Part shown: one piece after another, positions 41,243 to 48,280 of the stretch | Layout of the letters: every line of letters begins with the position of its first letter | Position numbering within the stretch: position 1 is the stretch's first letter | Assembly: GCA_963840095.1 (NCBI GenBank) | Contig: CAWIXN010000002.1 | Coordinates: 186,001-250,000, forward strand | Length of the DNA: 64,000 nucleotides | From: DATBGO01 sp963840095 | GTDB lineage: Bacteria > Actinomycetota > Actinomycetes > Streptosporangiales > Streptosporangiaceae | Reading direction: 5' to 3' | The notes under the pieces: generated by a model | What the model saw: the letters and a program-made list of their open reading frames with translations, nothing else | Database searches by the model: none | Told to the model about the DNA's origin: nothing | Translations under genes and position numbers: made by a program

Positions 41243-42427
41243 TCAGGCCAGCGGCATCAGCCCGTGCAGCGGGAACACCGCCTTCTGGGTCGCCAGTATC
41301 GCCTGGTCGAGGGGGTCACCCGGGTCGTAGCCCGACTCGAACGGCACGAACTGGGCCGCGGCGCCCTCGGTCATCAGCTCGGGCGCAGGCCGGCCGGTCC
41401 GCCGCTTGACCAGATCACGCCATGACTGCGGGGTCTGCAGGCCTGGATCGAGCGGATGGCCAGAGGCCTCGGCGAGCAGGTGCGTCCAGGTCCTCGGCAC
41501 CACCTGGACCAGCTCGTAGCCGCCGCCGCCGGTGAGCAGCCAGCGCCCGCCGGCGAACTGATGGGCCATCTGGTGCATCTTGACGTGCGCGGCGCGCTGC
41601 GCGTCGATGCTCAGCTGCAGGTCAGCGAGCGGATCGAGCCAATGGGTGTCGCATCCATGCTGGCTGACCAGCAGCTGCGGCTCGAACGCGGCGAGCAGCG
41701 GCGGCACGACGGCATGAAACGCCCGCAGCCAGCCGGCGTCCCTGGTGCCGGCGGGCAGTGCCACGTTGACCGCCGAGCCGTCTGCATGCGGGCCACCGGT
41801 CTCCGACGGCAGTCCGGTCCCGGGGAACAAGGTCGCCGGATGCTCGTGCAGGCTGATCGTCAGCACCCGCGGATCATCGTAGAAAGCCGCCTGCACCCCG
41901 TCGCCATGGTGCACGTCGACGTCCACATAGGCGATCCGCTCGGCTCCCTGCGCCAGTAGCCAGGCGATCGCGATCGCCGGGTCGTTGTACACGCAGAACC
42001 CGCTGGCGTGCCCGCGCATCGCGTGGTGCAGACCTCCGGAGATGTTGGCAGCGTGATCGGCCGACGAGGTCCAGACCGCCCGGGCGGCGGCCAGCGTGGC
42101 CCCCACTACCAGCGCCGAGGCCTCATGCATGCCGCGGAACACCGGGTCGTCAGGCGTGCCGAGGCCGTAACTGATCACCGACACGTCGGGCGCGGCGCCG
42201 CCGGCCCGGCGGACCGCGGCTATGTAGCCGGGATCGTGCGCCAGCTCGAGCTCGGCATCGCTGGCGGGCTCCGGCGCGGCCACCGTCACCCCGTCGGCGG
42301 ACAGCACGCCAAGCGCGCGGGCCAGCTCGATCGTCAGCTCGACCCTGACCGGCGCCAGCGGATGCTCAGGCCCGAAGTCGTAGGAGATCAGTCGCTCATC
42401 CCAGGCGACGTGCAAGGTGCAGGCCAT
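41243..42427 (-). CDS. acuC: AcuC-like protein deacetylase (histone deacetylase family)
   Basis: 394 residues from ATG 42427. Zn-dependent deacetylase motifs: HPLAPVRVELT, GGLHHAMRGHASGFCVYND, YVDVDVHHGDGVQAAFYDD, SLHEHPATLFPGTG, and the C-terminal GGGGYEL. AcuC enzymes deacetylate acyl-CoA synthetases. This one is in the cydDC operon and within 6 kb of a GNAT/acyl-CoA synthetase fusion, so an acetylation-deacetylation pair is plausible. Confidence 0.92.
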   Translation of the reverse strand: MACTLHVAWDERLISYDFGPEHPLAPVRVELTIELARALGVLSADGVTVAAPEPASDAELELAHDPGYIAAVRRAGGAAPDVSVISYGLGTPDDPVFRGMHEASALVVGATLAAARAVWTSSADHAANISGGLHHAMRGHASGFCVYNDPAIAIAWLLAQGAERIAYVDVDVHHGDGVQAAFYDDPRVLTISLHEHPATLFPGTGLPSETGGPHADGSAVNVALPAGTRDAGWLRAFHAVVPPLLAAFEPQLLVSQHGCDTHWLDPLADLQLSIDAQRAAHVKMHQMAHQFAGGRWLLTGGGGYELVQVVPRTWTHLLAEASGHPLDPGLQTPQSWRDLVKRRTGRPAPELMTEGAAAQFVPFESGYDPGDPLDQAILATQKAVFPLHGLMPLA

Positions 42428-42431
42428 CTGC

Positions 42432-44240
42432 TCATCCTCTCTCAGTCCCCATGGGGAGCGGGCTTTCGGTGCCCGCCTGCCACATCTGCTTATAGCCGGC
42501 GCCGGCCCGGAGCAGCTGAGCATGCGTGCCGCGTTCGGTTACCTTCCCGCGCGCCAGGACGACTATCTCGTCCATCTCGTCGAGGCCATCGAGGTCGTGC
42601 GTGATGAGGACGGTGGTGCGGCCCTCCGTCGCGGCGAGCAGATCTGCGGTCAGGGCCCGCCGGTTGGCGTAGTCCAGGTGGGCAGTGGGCTCGTCCAGTA
42701 TGAGCAGCGCGGGATCGGCCAGGAGCGCGCGGGCCAGGGCGAGCCGCTGGCGCTGGCCGCCGGACAGCGCCGCGCCGTGGGCCCCGACCGGCGTGTCCAG
42801 GCCCCGCGGCAGGGAGCGGATCCAGTCCTCGAGCCTGGCCCGGCCAGCCACGGCGGTGAGCTGCTCGTCGGTGGCGCCGGGCCGGGCCAGCCGGAGGTTG
42901 TCCCTGATGGAGGTGTCGAAGATATGCGGATCCTGAGGGCAGCCGCTGATCCGGGTGCGGACCTCATCGGGATCGTAACTGGCCAGGTCGTGGCCGTTCA
43001 GGGTGGCAGATCCGCCCGCGAGGTCGATGAACCTGAGCAGCACGGCGGCCACTGTCGACTTGCCCGCGCCGTTGGCCCCGACCAGCGCGATCCGCTTTCC
43101 TGGCGGCAGGTCGAGGTCGACGCCGTCCAGGGCCAGCGGGGCTCGGGCCTGATAGCGGACCTGGACGCCGCGCAACCTCACGTGCAGCGGGCCGGCCGGC
43201 AGCGGCCGCGGCATGGCCGGCTCGCGGACCGGGTCCGGAGCGTCGAGCACCGTCGTGATCCGCCCGGCCGACGCGCGCGCCTGCCCGAGCTGGATAGCCG
43301 CGGCGGGCAGCGCGTTGACCGCCTCGAAGGCGGCGAGCGCCGTCAGGGTGATCACGGCCAGCGGCACTCTGGTCAGCGTGCCGTTCCCGGTGGCGGCCAC
43401 TCCGAGCACCAGGACGCCCCACAGGGTCACCCCGGAGATGGCCGTGGTCAGCCCGACGCCGAGGCCCGACGCGGTGGCACCCCGGCGGGCCGCCGCGGTG
43501 AGGTCCGCATCGGCCGCGGCCACTGCCCGGAGCGCGGCATCCTGCGCGCCATAGGCGTGCAGGTCCGCGGCGCCAGCCAGGACGTCGGTAAAGACGGCGG
43601 CCAGCTGCCCGCGGGCCGGGGCGAGGCGCCGGGCCGAATGACGCGCGGCTCGCGCGGCGATCACCGGGACGCCGATCCCGGCGGCCAGCAGCCCGGCGGC
43701 GAGAACCGCCCCGGCGGGGGCCAGGATCAGCAGGCAGGCGATGACCGCGCCGGCGCCGACCAGCGCGGCGGCGAGCGGCGGCGTGATGCCCCGGATGAAC
43801 AGGTCCTGCGTGGCGTCGACGTCGGAGATCAGCCGGGCCAGCAGGTCACCGGAGGAGAAGACGGCCAGCCCGGCCGGGGCGAGCCGGTCAAGCCGGCGGT
43901 AGATGCTGACCCTTACGTCGGCCAGGATGCGGAACGCGGCGTCATGCGAGGCGAGGCGCTCGACGTAGCGGGAGACGCCGCGGCCCACGCTCAGGCCACG
44001 GACAGCGACCACCGCGACCGAGATCGCCACGATGTTGGGGTGCTGCGAGGCCCGGGCCAGCAGGAAACCGGAGACTGCGAGCAACGCCACCCCGCACCCG
44101 ATGGCGGCCGCACCCGCGGCGACCGCGAGCAGCAACTGCCTGCGCAGTGGCCGGGCCAGCCTGAGCAGTCGCACCAACGGGTCACGGCCGGCCGGGTGGC
44201 GCCGGGCCGGATCGGGTCCGGCCGGGCTGGTTGCGGTCAT
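42432..44240 (-). CDS. cydC: CydC, thiol/heme ABC exporter subunit
   Basis: 602 residues. N-terminal membrane domain with six helices (~30-300), then an ATPase domain with Walker A GANGAGKST, Q-loop GCPQDPHIF, signature LSGGQRQRLALARA and Walker B LLILDEPTAHLD. Pairs with CydD to export reduced thiols needed for cytochrome bd assembly. ATGA overlap with cydD. Confidence 0.92.
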   Translation of the reverse strand: MTATSPAGPDPARRHPAGRDPLVRLLRLARPLRRQLLLAVAAGAAAIGCGVALLAVSGFLLARASQHPNIVAISVAVVAVRGLSVGRGVSRYVERLASHDAAFRILADVRVSIYRRLDRLAPAGLAVFSSGDLLARLISDVDATQDLFIRGITPPLAAALVGAGAVIACLLILAPAGAVLAAGLLAAGIGVPVIAARAARHSARRLAPARGQLAAVFTDVLAGAADLHAYGAQDAALRAVAAADADLTAAARRGATASGLGVGLTTAISGVTLWGVLVLGVAATGNGTLTRVPLAVITLTALAAFEAVNALPAAAIQLGQARASAGRITTVLDAPDPVREPAMPRPLPAGPLHVRLRGVQVRYQARAPLALDGVDLDLPPGKRIALVGANGAGKSTVAAVLLRFIDLAGGSATLNGHDLASYDPDEVRTRISGCPQDPHIFDTSIRDNLRLARPGATDEQLTAVAGRARLEDWIRSLPRGLDTPVGAHGAALSGGQRQRLALARALLADPALLILDEPTAHLDYANRRALTADLLAATEGRTTVLITHDLDGLDEMDEIVVLARGKVTERGTHAQLLRAGAGYKQMWQAGTESPLPMGTERG

Positions 44241-45985
44241 GGGGCGACCGCCAGGCCGGCCGGGCGGCCAGCGGTCGGCTCGGTACCGGCCAGACCGGTG
44301 AGCCTGCCGCCGTCCAGGACCAGGTTCTTGCTGGAGTGCCAGGCCGGCCCGGCCGGGGCGAGCAGGCGATGGCTGATGAGGATGACGGTCGGGCCGCCCG
44401 GCTGCGCCTCGATCGCCGCGCCGAGCTCAGCCGCGCTGGCCGGATCGAGATGGGCGGTGGGCTCGTCGAGGAGCAGCAGCGGGGCCCGGCGCAGGAACGC
44501 GCGGGCCAGGGCGATCTTCTGACGCTGCCCGGCCGACAGCTGCAGCGCGCTCTCGGTGAGCACGGTGTCGTAGCCGTGGCGGAGCTGCCGGATGAAGTCA
44601 TCGGCGCCCGCCAGCTGGCCGGCGGCCTCGATCTCCGGCCGCCGCGCATCCGGCTGGCCCAGGGCAATGTTGTCGGCGATGGTCTGCGTAAACAGCTGCG
44701 GGCGCTGCGGAACCCAGGCGATCTGGCGCAGCCAGTGGTCGGCCTGGACGTCGGCCAGGTCGCGCTCCCCGACGCTGATCGTCCCGCTGGTCGGCGCGGC
44801 GAACCGCAGCAGCAGCGCGAGCAGTGAGCTCTTCCCCGCGCCGCTCGGGCCGGTCAGGATGATCCGGTCACCGGGACGGATGATCAGGCTGATGTGATCG
44901 AGGGCAGGCTGGTCCCGGCCGGGGTAGGCGAGGGTAACCGCGGCCAGCCGGATCTCCTCGTGCCACAGATCGGCCTGCGCGGCGTCAGCATCAGCGGCGG
45001 TTCCCACGGTGGCGCTGCTGAGGCTGGCGGCGACCGGCGTATCGAGGATCTCGAAGGCGCGCTGGGCCGCGGTGGCGCCCTCGGTGCTGGCGTGAAACTG
45101 GGCACCGACGTTCCGCAGCGGCAGATAGGCCTCGGGAGTGAGCAGCAGGACCAGCAGGGCCGTCTGATAACCCAGGTGACCGGTCAGCAGCCGGAGGCCG
45201 ACCTCGACGGCGACCAGCGCCGTAGCCAGCGCGGCGGCCAGCTCGAGGACCAGGGCGGACAGGAACGCCACCCGCAGGGTGGCCATGGTTGCGGCCCGGT
45301 GGGCGCTCGTGACTTCCTTGATCACTTCAGCCTGCGCCTTGGCCCGCCCGAAGACCTTCAGGGTCGGCAGGCCCGCCACCACGTCGAGGAAATGCCCGCC
45401 GAGGCGGGCCAGCAGTTGCCACTGCCGCTGCGTCTGCGCCTTGGTATGCCAGCCGATCAGGACCGCGAAGATCGGGATCAGCGGCAGCGTCGCGGCGATG
45501 ATCGCCGCCGAGATCCAGTCGGCGAACGCGATCCTGGCCAGCACGGCCAGCGGGACTGCCACGGCCAGCACCAGCTGAGGCAGGTAACGGGAGAAATAGG
45601 CGTCCAGGCCGTCCAGGCCCTTGGTGGTCAGCGTGGTGATCTCCCCAGCCTGCTGGCCGCCCAGCCACCCGGGGCCCAGCCGCAGGGCATGCGCAGCGAG
45701 CTGGCGGCGCAGGCCCGACTTGACCACCGCCGCGGCGCGCAACGCCGCGACCTCGCTGCCCGCTGAGGCCGCCGCCCGCCCGGCCAGCACCACGGCCAGG
45801 CCAGCCACCGCGGCCGCCAGCGGAGCGAGCCCGATGCCCCGTGCCGCACCGGCCAGCGCCTCGGCCAGCAGGCCCGCCTGCAGCAGGATCAGTCCCGTTC
45901 CGGCCAGGCCGAGCCCGACCGTCACCGCCAGGTAGGCGCGGCCGGCCCGAGCGTGGCGCAGCAGCCGTGGATCAAACGGCCTCAC
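44237..45985 (-). CDS. cydD: CydD, thiol/heme ABC exporter subunit
   Basis: About 582 residues from the native-looking GTG at 45985 (VRPFDPRLLRHARAG). Membrane domain to ~320, then Walker A TGPSGAGKSSL, WVPQRPQLF, LSAGQRQKIALARAFL and LLLLDEPTAHLDP. The reading frame continues upstream, without a stop, into a cytochrome bd subunit II remnant, so a fused CydB'-CydD of 657 residues starting at 46210 may be made instead. The ABC core appears fully functional. Confidence 0.88.
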   Translation of the reverse strand: MRPFDPRLLRHARAGRAYLAVTVGLGLAGTGLILLQAGLLAEALAGAARGIGLAPLAAAVAGLAVVLAGRAAASAGSEVAALRAAAVVKSGLRRQLAAHALRLGPGWLGGQQAGEITTLTTKGLDGLDAYFSRYLPQLVLAVAVPLAVLARIAFADWISAAIIAATLPLIPIFAVLIGWHTKAQTQRQWQLLARLGGHFLDVVAGLPTLKVFGRAKAQAEVIKEVTSAHRAATMATLRVAFLSALVLELAAALATALVAVEVGLRLLTGHLGYQTALLVLLLTPEAYLPLRNVGAQFHASTEGATAAQRAFEILDTPVAASLSSATVGTAADADAAQADLWHEEIRLAAVTLAYPGRDQPALDHISLIIRPGDRIILTGPSGAGKSSLLALLLRFAAPTSGTISVGERDLADVQADHWLRQIAWVPQRPQLFTQTIADNIALGQPDARRPEIEAAGQLAGADDFIRQLRHGYDTVLTESALQLSAGQRQKIALARAFLRRAPLLLLDEPTAHLDPASAAELGAAIEAQPGGPTVILISHRLLAPAGPAWHSSKNLVLDGGRLTGLAGTEPTAGRPAGLAVAP

Positions 45986-46210
45986 GGCTGGCCAACGGTG
46001 AGTCGGGCCAGGCCAGGCCGGCGAAATGGCGTCAATGGCGGTGAGCGCGAAGGCCCGGCCCTCCCTGGACCGCAGGGCGGCGAAAACAGCGGACAGCAGC
46101 GCGCCGGCGGCCACCGCCGCAGTGATGTCGGTGCCCGGCTTGCCTTCGAGCACGAAATAACCCGTCCACAGGATTGCGATGAGGATGAAACATACGGTAG
46201 CGAGGTTCAT
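45986..46210 (-). pseudogene. cydB: cydB remnant fused in frame to cydD
   Basis: The first 23 codons (MNLATVCFILIAILWTGYFVLEG) match the start of cytochrome bd oxidase subunit II. The next ~35 (AVAAGALLSAVFAALRSREGRAFALTAI) resemble a later part of CydB. Some 250 intervening and C-terminal residues are missing. The deletion kept the frame and joined the remnant to cydD. The oxidase subunit itself cannot be made. Confidence 0.8.
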
Positions 46211-46214
46211 GACA

Positions 46215-46785
46215 CTACTCCAGGCTCAGTACGAGAAAGCGGGCAGCGGCCCGCCCGCCACCAGGCGCGGTCGGCAGTTCGTCCGGCACGCCGGCCCGGA
46301 TCTGGTGAATCATGAGCCATCCTGCACGGCCGCCATCTTCATCGGCTGCCGCGAATCCATCAGCCGCGCCTGGGTAACCCACCGGGTGCTGCATCCAGGA
46401 GTTGGCCGCGAGGATGAAGAACGCCGACAGGTTAGTGCCGATCGCGGTCATCCAGGTGGCGGCCAGGTGCAGCCGGGGCGCGAGCTTGTCCCGGCCGAAG
46501 ATCCACAGCCCGAGGAGTACCGATTCCATAAAGAACCGAGCAGGCCCTCCATCGCAAGCGGCGCGCCGAAAACATCCCCGACGAATTTAGAGTAGGCGCA
46601 CCAGTTCATGCCGAACCGGAACTCGAGCATGATCCCCGTGACAACGCCTACGGCAAAGTTGACCAGGAAAAGCTTACCGAAGAATTTCGTCATCCGCAGA
46701 TAGGCAGGATCCTTTTTAACCAACCATGCCGTCTGCATGGCTGCCACCAGGATCGACAGGCCTATGGTGAGCGGAACGCGCCTCG
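46215..46785 (-). pseudogene. cydA: cydA pseudogene, truncated and frameshifted
   Basis: Cytochrome bd subunit I sequence begins abruptly at VPLTIGLSILVAAMQTAW; the preceding ~20 codons including FHFLF are lost. It continues through KFFGKLFLVNFAVGVVTG and FRFGMNW to APLAMEGLL. Near 46530-46540 one base is missing and the rest (MESVLLGLWIFGRDK to AANSWMQHPVGY) is in another frame. After HPVGY the sequence leaves the family, so most of the protein, including later heme ligands, is deleted. Clearly non-functional. Confidence 0.88.
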
Positions 46786-46792
46786 CACTCGG

Positions 46793-46806
46793 GCGACCTT
46801 GGTCAC
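46793..46806. promoter_or_regulatory. DosR-like box between cydA remnant and usp operon
   Basis: GCGACCTTGGTCAC, a 14-bp site with one change in each arm from GGGACCTTGGTCCC. It abuts the truncated cydA and probably once drove it. Confidence 0.45.
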
Positions 46807-46829
46807 TCCCCGGCTGGGCGGGCATTTGC

Positions 46830-46843
46830 GGGCCGAAGGTCCT
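46830..46843. promoter_or_regulatory. DosR-like box upstream of usp operon
   Basis: GGGCCGAAGGTCCT; complement AGGACCTTCGGCCC. It lies 80 bp before the first Usp gene of the operon. Confidence 0.6.
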
Positions 46844-46923
46844 GCCCGATCGGGCCGCATTGCTCCTGACGCCGCCTCCGGGTTTCGGCGACGCTGAATA
46901 GGACGTCGCAATGGAGGTGGAGC

Positions 46924-47442
46924 ATGAACGACGTGCCGGCCGGACCCGACCCGAGCAGCCGCGTAGTCGTCGGAGTCGACGGTACCCCGAATTCGCTGGC
47001 GGCCCTGCGCCGGGCGGCCCGGCAGGCCCGCGATCGCGGGAGTTGCCTGGACATCGTGTATGTCATCCCGGCGGGCGCCAACGCGGCGGCCGAGGCCTCT
47101 GGCTACGAGCTGCTGGGCATGTCGGTCAGGCACGTCGCCCCCCGCGAGCTTGACGGGCGGGCCGATCTCATCGTGGCCCGCGGCGAGCCTGCCGAGGAAC
47201 TGGTGCGCCTGAGCGCCCAGGCCGAGTTGCTGGTGATCGGCGCCCGCATTCATTCCGAGTACGGGAACCTGCTCGGCGGCGACGTGGTGCCGTACTGCCT
47301 CAGCCGCGCCAGCTGCCCGGTGGACATCTGCGCAGATCAGCGCGCCCACGCGGCGCAGCCGGTGGCGCCGGCCCACTCATCGGCGGCCCGGGCGGCCCGG
47401 GCCGCCCGGACCCTGGCCAGATCAGGGACTGACGCGCGATGA
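46924..47442 (+). CDS. Universal stress protein, first in operon
   Basis: 172 residues. Usp fold begins RVVVGVDGTPNSLAALRRAAR. The region usually holding the ATP loop reads IGARIHSEYGNLLGGDVVPYCLS, partly conserved (G-2x-variant), and ends ASCPVDIC. The C-terminal ~35 residues are Ala/Arg-rich. The last codons overlap the next start (ATGA). Probably weaker or no nucleotide binding. Confidence 0.85.
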   Translation: MNDVPAGPDPSSRVVVGVDGTPNSLAALRRAARQARDRGSCLDIVYVIPAGANAAAEASGYELLGMSVRHVAPRELDGRADLIVARGEPAEELVRLSAQAELLVIGARIHSEYGNLLGGDVVPYCLSRASCPVDICADQRAHAAQPVAPAHSSAARAARAARTLARSGTDAR

Positions 47443-48068
47443 CCACGACATTCGTTCAGGTGACGGAACCGGGCCATCCCGCAGACACCGTGCTGGCCAG
47501 CGACGCAGCGGCCTATGGGACCGCGCGGCGGGTCATCGTCGGCGTCGACGACACCCCGTCCGGCCAGGCTGCCTTGCGCTGGGCGGTCCGCCGGGCCCGC
47601 TCAGATGGTGCCCGGCTGGTCGCGGTCCGGGCCTGGGCGCTCGGGCTGCCCCGGCACGGCGGGCGCCGTCACCGGCACCCGGACCGTAGCCCGGTTGTGT
47701 TCTCCTTCACCGGCGACAGCCAGCGTGATGCGGCGGCCGCCCTGGTCCGGCGGACGTTCCGGCAGGTTCACGTCGACCCCGACGATGTCGGCGCGGCGAT
47801 CGCGGTCCCAGAAGGCGACCCGGCCATCGCGCTGACGCAGATCGCGGTGCGAGAGGGAGACCTGCTGGTGCTCGGTGATCGGCATGGCTCCAGCGTCAAG
47901 CGCATAATCCACGGCTCGGTGAGCCGTTATTGCACTAATCATTCGAAATGTCCAGTCGTCATCATCTCCCCGGCGGGGACCGAAAGCGAGGCGCCGGCGA
48001 AGAGCACTGAAATCCCTTACCGGGGACACGCGGTGCCAGATGAGGCGCCGGTAAGGGGATCAACATGA
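47439..48068 (+). CDS. Universal stress protein, second in operon
   Basis: 209 residues. After a ~30-residue N-terminal extension the fold starts RRVIVGVDDTPSGQAALRWAV. ATP loop GDRHGSSVKRIIHGSVSRYC, then KCPVVIIS. A ~30-residue polar tail follows. Overlaps both neighbours by four bases. Confidence 0.9.
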   Translation: MTTTFVQVTEPGHPADTVLASDAAAYGTARRVIVGVDDTPSGQAALRWAVRRARSDGARLVAVRAWALGLPRHGGRRHRHPDRSPVVFSFTGDSQRDAAAALVRRTFRQVHVDPDDVGAAIAVPEGDPAIALTQIAVREGDLLVLGDRHGSSVKRIIHGSVSRYCTNHSKCPVVIISPAGTESEAPAKSTEIPYRGHAVPDEAPVRGST

Positions 48069-48280
48069 GAGCCCGGGTGGGTGACCGGCTGGTGATCGAC
48101 GATGGCAATAACAGAGTTGGCATTGTTATGAGCGTCCTTGGCCAGGACGGCTCGCCGCCTTATGTCATCAAATGGCTCGGTGATGGCCACGTTGCCATGG
48201 TATTTCCTGATCAGTACGCCCGGGTGGTGCCCGGCGCGCACCCGGCCGGCCAGCTCTTGGAGACGGAGCCCGAGCAGTGA
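48065..48280 (+). CDS. DUF1918 small protein
   Basis: 71 residues: MRARVGDRLVIDDG, GIVMSVLGQDGSPPYVIKWL and HVAMVFPDQYARVV form the small beta-barrel DUF1918 common in actinobacteria next to Usp genes. Role unknown. Coupled by overlaps at both ends. Confidence 0.9.
   Translation: MRARVGDRLVIDDGNNRVGIVMSVLGQDGSPPYVIKWLGDGHVAMVFPDQYARVVPGAHPAGQLLETEPEQ

Noticed and set aside
42417..44522. A 701-codon open frame on the plus strand
   Set aside because: It is antisense to cydC, which has complete ABC motifs; the plus-strand product is Arg/Gly/Gln low-complexity typical of the mirror frame in GC-rich genes.
46215..46529. A separate 104-residue protein gene
   Set aside because: The sequence is the frameshifted continuation of cydA, so it is part of a pseudogene.
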